A DNA stretch of 54,585 nt from an uncultured Clostridia bacterium (GCA_947623655.1 CANQHG010000011.1:1-54585), one strand, 5' to 3'. Positions 42,874 to 51,762 are shown, numbered from the stretch's first letter. Notes: a model not told the origin generated them from the letters alone. Numbers and translations are program-made.

Positions 42874-45800
42874 ATGAGAAGCAAGAAAAGACTGACACTC
42901 ATTGTGTTGATGATCATGACGATGCTCGCCTGCATCATCGGCGCGGTGGCGTGCGGCGGCGAATCTGCGAAGGATGCCATCGAAATGTACATTCTTCCCC
43001 AGAACCAAACGCTTGTGGACGAGGACTTCTCCCTTCCCAAGTACATCGGGCAAGACGATGCCGTCGAGGTAAAATGGGAATCGAGCAACACCGCCGCGAT
43101 CGAGATCGTAGACGGCGCCGACCAGTACACGGCCAAAGTCACCTTGCAGGATGAGGTGACGGATGTCAAACTGACCATCTCCGCGGGCGGAGCCTCCAAA
43201 GACTTCACCGTCCGTGTCGACGGCTTCAGCGCCTACACTTTCATCGACCATTATTCTTTCCCTCAGATGAAGCAGAGCATCAGCAGCGATTTCGATCTCG
43301 ATACCTCTTTCACCTATCAGGGCAGGACGGCAACGATCGGTTGGGAGATCGACAAGCAGTACAGCGAGTATATCGCGCTTAACGAAGCGAAGACGGGCGT
43401 CATCGTCACTCCCGCCGAGGACATTAAAGACGTCAAAATCAAGGCGACTTTCACCTACAACGGCGAATCCGCTCTCGCGACCTATCAATTCTCCGTCGCT
43501 CCCGCCCTCGAGCACAGGCAGACCGTCAACAAGATCCACTCCGTGGAGGGGTATCCTCTCGAACTCAGCGGCTACATCGTCCATGTGTTTGAATCCTCCG
43601 AGCAGTATGGCAACGCGACTTTCTACATGATCGACGACGACTTCTGCAGCGGCTACTATCTCTTCCGCGTCAAGATCGACAAGACGAAGGCTGATAAGTT
43701 TGTCGAAGGTGCACACGTCACCGTCAGCGGCGACACCACCAAGAATTACAGCGGCCTTTGGGAAAACAACAGCGGCGGCACCGCCACCGTGGACGACAAA
43801 GCGCCCATCGATCCTCGCGATCACATCTATGCGGCAGATACCGACGTGATCGCAAAGACGCCTTCTATTGTTTGGCGTGAATCCACCTATGTCAGTCTCT
43901 CCGGCTGGCAAGTGAGCAATGTCGGTACAAAACCGAGCTCATGGACCACCGGTTCCAAGGGTACCGAAGGAAATATTCTCACGCTTACGCGCGGCGACAC
44001 GAGCATCGCAGTGTACCTGAACAAGTACATGGGCCGTACCCAAGAGCAGCTTGAAGCGTTCGGCAGTGTGTACGACGATATCAAGGTCGGCGACTTCGTC
44101 AACGTCACGGGTATTCTCGGAAGCCACACGAACAACGCGAACCAAACCGCTCTCGATGGCCTTCAGATCCTGCCCGTTCTCGCAAGCGACATCACCAAGG
44201 TCGATGCAGAGGGGACGAATACGGACGGCGCCAAGGTCAAGGCCGCAGTCGCGCAGGTCGCAGAAAAGGTCAAGACCAACTTCAACTCTCTCATCACGGC
44301 CGAAAAGACCGTTGACATGCCCACCACCGTGGACGGCGTCACGATCTCCTACAAAGTCGCAGGCGTGGACCTTAAAGACGTCACCGTCACGATCGCAGCA
44401 GACGGCAAGATCACCGTCAAACCCGTCGATACCGAAAAGAACTACGACATCGAAGTCACCTATAAGATCGGCGATTACGAGGGCTATTCTTTCTTCAATA
44501 TCCGCAACTGGAAGATGTCCAATGAGGATCTTCTCGCGCAGGTGAAGGAAACCATCGAAAAACTCACCATTGAGGACGTCAAGGCTGCAGGCGCGGTCAC
44601 CATTCCCGCGTTCGACGCGCTTGGCGCCACCGTTACATGGGCGCCCAAGAGCGGCTCTCCCGCATGGCTCACCGTCAACGAGGGTGTCGTCACGGTGAAT
44701 TCTCTTCCCGAAGCCGACACCACCGTCACCATCGTCGCTACCATCAAATTGGACGATGCGACCGAAACGGCCGAACTCTCCTTTAAGGTCCAGAAGGCTC
44801 CCGATGAAGTCTTCCAGGCGCTCGAAGCTCCCGCAGCAGGCGACTATCTCTATGCCGCAATGCACAAGGGCACAAGACTCTATGCTTCCAAACTTGAATT
44901 GGATGGTAACTATATCGCCACCACAGAAGATGTATCGGCGGCTGTCAAGCTCACGATCGCAAAGAAGAGCGACACCGAATGGTACATCAAGATGGGTACG
45001 CAGTATCTTGAAGTCAATCCCTATGCGAACAACAACAACGGCGTGTCCTATAGTCTCCGTCTCGTCGCAACGCCGACAGAAAATGCTGTTTGGGAATGGG
45101 ATAATGAGATCAAGATCTTCAAACAGAAGCCTGTCGCAACCGAAGATGGCGTAACCCCTGCAACGGCTTACTTCTATATCGGCATGCGCGACAATTCGGA
45201 TTACACGACGATGAGCCCGAGTGATATCAAATATATTACCGGCTCTAACGCGGCAAATCTCGACGTAACGCAGCATCCCGCCCGCCTCGGCACTATGGTC
45301 TCCGCGAGCAGCGTGCCCGAAGATGAAAAAGCACAGCAGACGCTCAACGCGTTGAAGACGCTCTCCAAGACGTCGTTCAATACGCTCAACGAGGAATTTG
45401 AGCTTCCCACCACGCCGAACACCTACAACGCTACGATCGTTTGGACGGTCAAAGATACGACCGATCTTGTCACGATCACCAACAACGTTCTCAAGATCGT
45501 GAAGCTTCCCACAGACGCTGACGCCACTGTTACGCTCAAGCTCGAAGTCACCGTCGGCAACACGACCAAGACGGACGACACGATCACGATCACCGTCAAA
45601 AAGCCTGCACAGTATACGGGTTCCGGTACGCTTGCCGATCCTTACACCGTCGCAGACGCGATCGCTCTCGCAGGCACCCTCGAAAGCGGAAGCTATTTGG
45701 GCGGCAAGGACACTCCCACCGAAATTTACGTCAAGGGCTATGTTGTCAAAGTCGATGGTTGGAGCGACCAAAATAATAATTGGACAAACGTCTTTATTGC

Positions 45801-47490
45801 AGACACCAAGGCTGCAGACCCTACAAATATAGCTGTGTCCGCACAGGTTTACAGGCTCGCTCTTGACGGCACGTATCTCAAAGCCAAAGAAGACCTTATA
45901 GTCGGCGCTGAGATCACGATCTTCGGTTGCTTGGAAGCATATAAAGGCAAGGCTGAAGTGAGCCACAACCCCTCGACGGGTGTGAACTGCAAGGCGGTTG
46001 CCTACAAGGCGCCTGATGGCGGCGATACAACCGATAATCAGGCCAAAGTCAATGCGGCCATTGCAGCCGTGAATGCGACCTACGAAGTCTCCCAAACGGG
46101 CGACTACATGCTTCCCGCCGCTCCCGAAGGAGTAACTTTCACCTGGACCTCTGATAACGCTACCTATACGATCGTCAACGGTAACGCGCTTGACGTCAAG
46201 GCTCTTCCCACGGACGCGGATGTGACCGTCACTCTCACTCTTGTGGCCACTGCCGGCGAAGACGACGAGCAAAAGACCGCCACAAAAACTGTAACGATCA
46301 CGATCAAAAAGGTCTCGGCCGCCGGCGAAAAGGGTACCACTGCGGATAACCCTTATACGGTCACAGAGGCGATCACGGAGATCACAAAGCTCGTTCCCGG
46401 TCCCAACAATAACGCCGCTAGCTTCTCCGCGCAAGCCGTCTATGTACAGGGCTATGTTGTTGAAGCCGGCACATGGAGTGAAGACAATAATGATTGGAAG
46501 GCAGTTTACATTGCCGACGATACATCTGGTTCCGCTAAATCTTTGCAACTCTACTATCTGTATCCCGGAGATGCTCAACTTCTGCCGCTTCCCGGAGATC
46601 TCTTTAACGGAGCAAAGATCACTGTCAACGGTTATCTTCAAAACTTTGCTTACACTGCGGGATCCGCCGGTACGCTCGGCACGCCTGAAATGAGCACTCA
46701 CAACCAAGTGAACGTAACTGTTGTCAAATACGAAGCGACCGACAAGCAGAAAGTTGAAGCCGCAGTTGCCGCGATCGATATGAACAATGGCAGTGTAACA
46801 GCCGATATCGATCTTCCCGCTTCCCCTGTAACAGGCGTAAGCTTCGCATGGGAGGTTGAGCCCCGCGGCACGAATGCGACGATCGAGAACAACAACAAAG
46901 TCAAGATCACTCGCACGGAACAAGACGCAAATGTTACGCTGAAGCTGACCGCAACAAAGGGAAATGAGACTGCAAATGGCACCTACACGCTGAAGATTTT
47001 GTCGAGCTCCACCCCCGATGCTACTGTCATCGCTACGCTTGGATTTACGGCCAATGATATCACGAACGATACTAGTATATCGGCTTATGACAAAACCATT
47101 ACCGCAACGCGTGGGAGCTATACTTTCACGATCGATTGCTTCAACAACAATAATAAGCAATGGAACCTTATAAAAACAGGTTCGAAGAGCAAAGCAGTTG
47201 TTGGCAAAATTTCAACCCCGCAGATGACGCAAAAGATCACAAAGATCGTTGTTACGATCGATAGTGTCTCTGAATCCAATGTGAATTCCTTTAAGCTCCT
47301 GGTTTCCGACAATAGTGATTTCAGCGGCGCGACAGAGCAATCTCTTTCGATCAAAACAGGCGATAATACGTTTGAAATCGCCAGCGCAGCTGCAAACAAG
47401 TATTATCGGATTGCGATCGACTGCAAGCAGGGGTCTTCTAACGGATTTGTTGTAGTCAGTAAAGTTGTGTACTGGGGTTACAACGCGTAA
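42874..47490 (+). CDS. Giant lipoprotein with alternating OB-like and Ig-like domains, 1538 aa
   Basis: The lipobox signal ends AVACGG (Cys near 27). Approximate order: N-terminal Ig-like 30-220; OB-like 230-307 and 338-434; Ig-like 454-545 and 550-640; a module shared with the endonuclease I protein, 645-809; Ig-like 820-910; OB-like 914-1046 (YVKGYVVKVDGWS); Ig-like 1054-1146; OB-like 1151-1284 (YVQGYVVEAGTWS); Ig-like 1288-1377; C-terminal beta domain 1380-1538. The two late OB units are clear paralogues. No catalytic motif is seen, so a surface scaffold or capture protein for nucleic acid or glycan is likely. It lies 17 bp after the SNase gene with an AAGGAG ribosome site. Confidence 0.85.
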   Translation: MRSKKRLTLIVLMIMTMLACIIGAVACGGESAKDAIEMYILPQNQTLVDEDFSLPKYIGQDDAVEVKWESSNTAAIEIVDGADQYTAKVTLQDEVTDVKLTISAGGASKDFTVRVDGFSAYTFIDHYSFPQMKQSISSDFDLDTSFTYQGRTATIGWEIDKQYSEYIALNEAKTGVIVTPAEDIKDVKIKATFTYNGESALATYQFSVAPALEHRQTVNKIHSVEGYPLELSGYIVHVFESSEQYGNATFYMIDDDFCSGYYLFRVKIDKTKADKFVEGAHVTVSGDTTKNYSGLWENNSGGTATVDDKAPIDPRDHIYAADTDVIAKTPSIVWRESTYVSLSGWQVSNVGTKPSSWTTGSKGTEGNILTLTRGDTSIAVYLNKYMGRTQEQLEAFGSVYDDIKVGDFVNVTGILGSHTNNANQTALDGLQILPVLASDITKVDAEGTNTDGAKVKAAVAQVAEKVKTNFNSLITAEKTVDMPTTVDGVTISYKVAGVDLKDVTVTIAADGKITVKPVDTEKNYDIEVTYKIGDYEGYSFFNIRNWKMSNEDLLAQVKETIEKLTIEDVKAAGAVTIPAFDALGATVTWAPKSGSPAWLTVNEGVVTVNSLPEADTTVTIVATIKLDDATETAELSFKVQKAPDEVFQALEAPAAGDYLYAAMHKGTRLYASKLELDGNYIATTEDVSAAVKLTIAKKSDTEWYIKMGTQYLEVNPYANNNNGVSYSLRLVATPTENAVWEWDNEIKIFKQKPVATEDGVTPATAYFYIGMRDNSDYTTMSPSDIKYITGSNAANLDVTQHPARLGTMVSASSVPEDEKAQQTLNALKTLSKTSFNTLNEEFELPTTPNTYNATIVWTVKDTTDLVTITNNVLKIVKLPTDADATVTLKLEVTVGNTTKTDDTITITVKKPAQYTGSGTLADPYTVADAIALAGTLESGSYLGGKDTPTEIYVKGYVVKVDGWSDQNNNWTNVFIADTKAADPTNIAVSAQVYRLALDGTYLKAKEDLIVGAEITIFGCLEAYKGKAEVSHNPSTGVNCKAVAYKAPDGGDTTDNQAKVNAAIAAVNATYEVSQTGDYMLPAAPEGVTFTWTSDNATYTIVNGNALDVKALPTDADVTVTLTLVATAGEDDEQKTATKTVTITIKKVSAAGEKGTTADNPYTVTEAITEITKLVPGPNNNAASFSAQAVYVQGYVVEAGTWSEDNNDWKAVYIADDTSGSAKSLQLYYLYPGDAQLLPLPGDLFNGAKITVNGYLQNFAYTAGSAGTLGTPEMSTHNQVNVTVVKYEATDKQKVEAAVAAIDMNNGSVTADIDLPASPVTGVSFAWEVEPRGTNATIENNNKVKITRTEQDANVTLKLTATKGNETANGTYTLKILSSSTPDATVIATLGFTANDITNDTSISAYDKTITATRGSYTFTIDCFNNNNKQWNLIKTGSKSKAVVGKISTPQMTQKITKIVVTIDSVSESNVNSFKLLVSDNSDFSGATEQSLSIKTGDNTFEIASAAANKYYRIAIDCKQGSSNGFVVVSKVVYWGYNA

Positions 47491-47530
47491 GCACTAAACA
47501 GGCGAGCCTAACAGGCTCCCGACCTGAACA

Positions 47531-47565
47531 AAAAACAACCTTCCAAAAGGAAGGTTGTTTTTTTA
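47531..47565 (+). terminator. Rho-independent terminator ending the importer/nuclease operon
   Basis: Perfect stem AAACAACCTTCC / GGAAGGTTGTTT with loop AAAA, followed by T residues. Confidence 0.93.
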
Positions 47566-47863
47566 TGCTCTTAAAATAAAATTCCCCGCCTTTTGGAAAA
47601 CCACCCTTTTGCCTCGGGAGGGGACAAAAGGCTCCTCCCAAGGAGGAGCTGTCACGGCAACGCCGTGACTGAGGTGGGCATAAGGCTTCCCCCTGCGGGG
47701 GGGAAGCCTTTCACTTTCCTCCTCGGGAGGGGGCGTCTTGGGGTTTTAAACCTCTGTCACTCGCAAGCTCGTGACATCTCCCCTACAAGGGGCGACGAGC
47801 GTCACACCCTCTGCCACTCATCCCTTTACAAGAGCTCAGAATGGGGAAGCAGTATGCTTGATC
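47566..47863. repeat. Gene-free GC-rich palindromic repeats
   Basis: It contains CTCCTCCCAAGGAGGAG, then CACGGCAACGCCGTGACTGA (47653-47672), CTTCCCCCTGCGGGGGGGAAG (about 47687-47707) and CCTCCTCGGGAGGGGG (near 47719). The same modules recur near 5540, 11165-11500, 15273 and 17710. No coding potential. Confidence 0.8.
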
Positions 47864-48583
47864 TCACCCTACTTTTTTCATTCTCTCCAATGCAGTGAAG
47901 TCGGTCAGGTCGTAGCGGAGAGGGGTAACGGAAATATGTCCCGTCATGGTCGCGTCCGTGTCGAGCGTCAGATCCGTCGTCCCCTCATAGAGGCACTTGA
48001 GTTTGGGACGGACATGGCCGTCTTCCAAGAGCTCAAATTCATCCGTATAGACAGCGGGACCCATCCGCGTCAATAAAATTTCATCGCCGACGTCGGGGAA
48101 ATTGACGTTCACGATCTCTGCAAAGTCGAAAACTCTCCTGTCCGTGATCTCCCGATACACTCTGCCGATGTTTTTCACCGCATTCTCAAAGGAGTTGAAT
48201 GCGGCGGAGAGGGCCATGGAGCGCACGCCGCAGATCGCCGCTTCGAAGCAGGCGCCCACGGTGCCCGAATAGTGGATATCCCCGCCGAGGTTGGGGCCGC
48301 AGTTGATACCCGAGAGCACGAGATCGAACTGTTTTTTCATGCCGAGAATGGCGACGCGCACGCAGTCGGCGGGGGTGGAATCGACGCTGAATGCTTCCAC
48401 ATCGCCGAACAGGTCTACTTTTTTCACTTCGTATGTATTATGGATCTCAATGGAATGGCTCTTGGCGCTCTGTTGCACTTTGGGCGCGAACACGGAGACC
48501 TCTCCCAGTGTTTTCGCCCAAGCGACGAGATGTTTGAGCCCTTCGGCGGTGATGCCGTCGTCGTTTGTGAGAAGAATTTTCAT
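47864..48583 (-). CDS. surE: 5'/3'-nucleotidase SurE
   Basis: A 239-residue cytoplasmic acid phosphatase acting on nucleoside monophosphates and short polyphosphates. The metal-binding N-terminus ILLTNDDGI and the block VLSGINCGPNLGGDIHYSGTVG near 93-112 are diagnostic. ATG at 48583 is preferred over TTG at 48589, as GAGGG sits 5-7 nt upstream. It is the last gene of a three-gene minus-strand operon and overlaps the preceding DHH gene by 4 bp. Confidence 0.95.
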   Translation of the reverse strand: MKILLTNDDGITAEGLKHLVAWAKTLGEVSVFAPKVQQSAKSHSIEIHNTYEVKKVDLFGDVEAFSVDSTPADCVRVAILGMKKQFDLVLSGINCGPNLGGDIHYSGTVGACFEAAICGVRSMALSAAFNSFENAVKNIGRVYREITDRRVFDFAEIVNVNFPDVGDEILLTRMGPAVYTDEFELLEDGHVRPKLKCLYEGTTDLTLDTDATMTGHISVTPLRYDLTDFTALERMKKVG

Positions 48584-49560
48584 AACCAACCCTCGTGAGT
48601 GGATTTATATTCGCCGAGGAGCTTGTCGGCGTCCTCGATGCAGGCGTGCATTTCCTCAACGGAGAAAACGGTCGCCCCCGCAGCCATATTGTGCCCGCCG
48701 CCGTGATATTTTATGGCGAGATCGTTGATTCCCAAAAATCTTGATCTGAGGCGGACGCGGATATTCTCTTTTTCGGCATTGTCGATAAAGGCGATCCAGA
48801 TGAGACTGCCTCTGATCTTCGAGAGCTCGCCGACGACGGCGCTCGCCGCCTCCAGAGAGAGGCCGAACTCTTTTTGCACGTCTTTACTCATATAAATGTA
48901 TGCAACGCCGTTTTGTGTGAGACGAATATGGTCATAGACATAGGATTTGAGCCGCAGTTCTTTGATATCTTCCGTGTAAAGATTGGCAAACAGCGTTTCG
49001 TAATCCACGCCGCAATCGAGCAGCGCGCCCGCGAGCCGCATGGTATCGCCCGTTACGCCCTCGAATTGGAACCTGCCGCTGTCCGTCACCATTCCCATAT
49101 AGATATATCCCGCGGCCTCGGGCGTGATTTTGAGCCTGTCGCGGAAAGTCATGCAGAAGTCGGCGATCATTTCGCACGCCGAGGAGCGGAAATCTTCCAC
49201 CCAGTTGATAGCGCCGTAGGGATCCGCCTCGATGTGGTGATCGATCTTGATGATCTCTTTCGCGAGCGGATAGTTTGCGTTGGAAATTCTCGAGCGCGTG
49301 CCCGTATCGATGACGATGAGAAGCGCATTGTGGTATACCTCTTCGGGAACGGCGTCTTCGCCGCCGCAAAAGGAGAGATACTCCGAGAAATCGTCGTCTG
49401 CGAGATAGATATATTTCTCGGGGTATGTATCGCGCAACACTTTTGTAAATCCTTTTGTCGAGCCGATCGCGTCGCCGTCGGGACGGATATGGCGGGAGAT
49501 CACGATGGTGTCGTAACTTTCGATCTTTTCCAGAATTTTATTTTTGATTTCTTCGTTCAT
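48580..49560 (-). CDS. DHH/DHHA1 phosphoesterase, NrnA-like (copy 2)
   Basis: A 326-residue cytoplasmic phosphoesterase of the NrnA family (nanoRNA exonuclease / pAp phosphatase). Motifs: HIRPDGDAIGS near 25, LIVIDTGTRS near 83, the DHH box IKIDHHIEAD near 105, and DHHA1 GGGHNMAAGA near 292. It is co-translated with the upstream paralogue (4-bp overlap) and with surE. Two adjacent copies suggest divided substrates, e.g. oligonucleotides versus pAp, but assignment is not possible from sequence. Confidence 0.92.
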   Translation of the reverse strand: MNEEIKNKILEKIESYDTIVISRHIRPDGDAIGSTKGFTKVLRDTYPEKYIYLADDDFSEYLSFCGGEDAVPEEVYHNALLIVIDTGTRSRISNANYPLAKEIIKIDHHIEADPYGAINWVEDFRSSACEMIADFCMTFRDRLKITPEAAGYIYMGMVTDSGRFQFEGVTGDTMRLAGALLDCGVDYETLFANLYTEDIKELRLKSYVYDHIRLTQNGVAYIYMSKDVQKEFGLSLEAASAVVGELSKIRGSLIWIAFIDNAEKENIRVRLRSRFLGINDLAIKYHGGGHNMAAGATVFSVEEMHACIEDADKLLGEYKSTHEGWL

Positions 49561-50495
49561 ACTTCCTCCGCCGCTAATGCATTGAGATCGTCGAGGAGCC
49601 GCATGGCGGTCTCTTTATCGGGAACGGTGCATCCGCTCGCCTTTTTGTGTCCGCCGCCGCCGTATTTTACGGCAACGGGATTGATGTTGTATCTGTTCGA
49701 GCGAAGTTCCGCGTGCACGCCGTCGTCCGCTTCGGTGAAATTGACCCAAATGAAAACGCCCTTGATGTCGTGCATGAGCCCGACCATACCGGAGGAGACA
49801 ACGGGCGCGGCGTCGCTGTTTTCGGGCAGATCTTCTTTCGCCGTGTAGATATAGGCGACGTTGTTCGGCGTAAACCTGATCTTGTGCATATTGTCGGCGT
49901 CTTGGATGATCTTAGAAAAATCTTCCGCGTACAGATTATAGTACAGCGTATTGAGATCGATGGGCTGAGAGAGGAGGAAAGCCGCAAGTTCGAACGTGCG
50001 TGCGGAAGTTGAGTCGAACACAAACCTGCCGCTGTCCGTCACCATTCCCATATAGAGGTAAGTGGCGGAATTCAAGGAGAGCTTGAGCCCCGTCTCTTTT
50101 GCGAACCATGCGACGAGCCCGCAGGCGCTCTCGCAGGAGCTCTCCACGATATCGACGTCGCAGATATCTTCGCAATAGATGTGATGGTCGAAGCGGAGCG
50201 TCTTTTCGGCGGTCTTGTACCTGTCGTCGCAGATGAGGCGGGAAGATCCGCAGTCGAGGACGACGGCAAGCGCCCCGCGATAGGCCTCGTCGGGGATCTC
50301 GTCCATCGGGATGTCGATAAAGGGCAGGCGGGTCGCAATGTCGCCCACCATGTAAACTTCCTTTGCGGGAAAATTGTCCTTGATGAGGAAATACAGCCCG
50401 ATCTGGCTGCCCATGGCGTCTCCGTCAGGGTGCGCATGGCGGTGAATGATGATCCTGTCGTATTGCTCGATGAGCTTGAGCGCTTCGTTGAACAT
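49557..50495 (-). CDS. DHH/DHHA1 phosphoesterase, NrnA-like (copy 1)
   Basis: A 312-residue paralogue of the next gene: HRHAHPDGDAMGSQ near 20, VVLDCGSSR, the DHH box LRFDHHIYCED near 105 and GGGGHKKASGC near 283. The catalytic residues match the active family. ATG at 50495 is set by GGGAG upstream; the frame stays open further upstream but runs into the promoter. It is the first gene of the minus-strand operon. Confidence 0.92.
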   Translation of the reverse strand: MFNEALKLIEQYDRIIIHRHAHPDGDAMGSQIGLYFLIKDNFPAKEVYMVGDIATRLPFIDIPMDEIPDEAYRGALAVVLDCGSSRLICDDRYKTAEKTLRFDHHIYCEDICDVDIVESSCESACGLVAWFAKETGLKLSLNSATYLYMGMVTDSGRFVFDSTSARTFELAAFLLSQPIDLNTLYYNLYAEDFSKIIQDADNMHKIRFTPNNVAYIYTAKEDLPENSDAAPVVSSGMVGLMHDIKGVFIWVNFTEADDGVHAELRSNRYNINPVAVKYGGGGHKKASGCTVPDKETAMRLLDDLNALAAEEV

Positions 50496-50529
50496 GAAAA
50501 ATTTTTCTCCCTTTTTATCTAAGTAAATA

Positions 50530-50558
50530 ATTATATCATAAAAAAGAGGAAATGTCAA
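50530..50558 (-). promoter_or_regulatory. Consensus promoter of the DHH-DHH-surE operon
   Basis: On the minus strand: TTGACA (50558-50553), 17-bp spacer, TATAAT (50535-50530). Confidence 0.93.
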
Positions 50559-50574
50559 CTTGTAACGTTCATAC

Positions 50575-50603
50575 TTGACAAAATGGCGCGGTTCAAGTAT
50601 AAT
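50575..50603 (+). promoter_or_regulatory. Consensus promoter of the HAD/GMK fusion gene
   Basis: TTGACA (50575-50580), 17-bp spacer, TATAAT (50598-50603). It is back-to-back with the divergent DHH promoter, the -35 boxes only 16 bp apart, so shared control is possible. Confidence 0.92.
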
Positions 50604-50630
50604 GGAATTATAAAACAGGCGAGGTCAATT

Positions 50631-51740
50631 ATGAGAAAATACAGAATACGCATCGGGCTCGACGTAGACGATACGCTCTACGAATGCAATTCGTACGCAG
50701 TGGACATCATCAACCGCCGTCATCCCGACGAAGAGCCCATCAGAATCGAGGAGATCAGAAGCTGGGGGGGCGCCGAACGGCACGGCGACGAACGGATCGC
50801 GCTCTATTCCGATCCCGAGTTTGTCAGGACGCAACCCATTACTCCGGGGGCGCAGGAATTTGTTAAAAAGCTTTCGGAGATCGCAGACGTCTTCTTCATT
50901 ACGGCCGTGCCCGCATGCGTCATGAGCGCCCGCGCGGAGAGACTTTTAAAGGATTTCCCCGAGATCCCCGCGCAAAACATCATGGTGGGGACGAGAAAGG
51001 ACGTAATTTCCCTCGACATCATGCTCGACGACGGTGCGCACAACATTTCAAGCTCCCGCGCGGCCTATCCCGTGCTCTTCCGCAAGCCGTGGAACAGCGG
51101 TCTTTCGGGGCTTCTCTCCGTAAACAGCTACGACGACTTTCTGCATTTTTGCGAAATGGTCAGAAACTCCTTTTCGGAAAAGTTCCCCTGCCTCGGCAAA
51201 GGGGGAGTTTTGTGCCTTGTCGGGCCCTCGGGCTCTCTGAAGACGGAGATCGCCGGCGGCCTCACCAAACTCGAGGGGTTTGAAAAGCCGCTCACCTCCA
51301 CGACCCGTCCCCGCCGTAAGAACGAGGAAGAAGAGGCCTACCGCTTCATCGGCGAGGGACAGTTCCTCGAAGAGATGCGGGCGGGAAATTATTTTGAGAC
51401 CACTGTTTACAGCGGTTATCACTTCGGCACATCGCAGAAAGACATCGACTGCATCGTCCGCAGAGGACACATTGCCGTTATTCCCATCGACATCTGCGGG
51501 GCGATCACCCTCAAGAATCTCTATCGCGACCGCGCCATGCTTGCGTTTATGCAGAGGGACAGGGCGGCGGCGATCAAGAGCATCATCGATCGGGACATTG
51601 ATATCGACGATAAGACGCGCCGCATCATGTCGCTCGATTTCGAGTATCGAAACAGTGAAGTCTGCGACGCCGAGATCGCCGTCGGAGACGACGTGAACGA
51701 CGCGATCGGAAAGATTCTCAACTTGATCCGCCAGAACTGA
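50631..51740 (+). CDS. Fusion of a HAD 5'(3')-deoxyribonucleotidase-like domain with a guanylate kinase-like domain
   Basis: A 369-residue cytoplasmic protein. Residues 1-185 are a HAD hydrolase of the 5'-nucleotidase type C group: nucleophile LDVDDTLYE near 10, FFITAVPA (motif II), KDVISLD and the acidic LDDGAHNI. Residues about 190-369 resemble guanylate kinase: VLCLVGPSGSLKTEIA (P-loop), TSTTRPRRKNEEEEAYRFI (GMP-binding signature), NYFETTVYSGYHFGTS and AVIPIDICGA. The P-loop GPSGSLKT departs from the usual GPSGAGKGT. One half removes and the other adds phosphate, so one domain may be regulatory. ATG 50631 has GAGG 8 nt upstream. Confidence 0.85.
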   Translation: MRKYRIRIGLDVDDTLYECNSYAVDIINRRHPDEEPIRIEEIRSWGGAERHGDERIALYSDPEFVRTQPITPGAQEFVKKLSEIADVFFITAVPACVMSARAERLLKDFPEIPAQNIMVGTRKDVISLDIMLDDGAHNISSSRAAYPVLFRKPWNSGLSGLLSVNSYDDFLHFCEMVRNSFSEKFPCLGKGGVLCLVGPSGSLKTEIAGGLTKLEGFEKPLTSTTRPRRKNEEEEAYRFIGEGQFLEEMRAGNYFETTVYSGYHFGTSQKDIDCIVRRGHIAVIPIDICGAITLKNLYRDRAMLAFMQRDRAAAIKSIIDRDIDIDDKTRRIMSLDFEYRNSEVCDAEIAVGDDVNDAIGKILNLIRQN

Positions 51741-51762
51741 AAACAATAATATTTCCGAAATA

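Noticed and set aside
43939-47160. A 1073-codon open frame on the minus strand
   Set aside because: It is the exact antisense of the giant lipoprotein gene, lacks a ribosome site, and its translation is compositionally odd; GC-rich codon bias produces such mirror frames.
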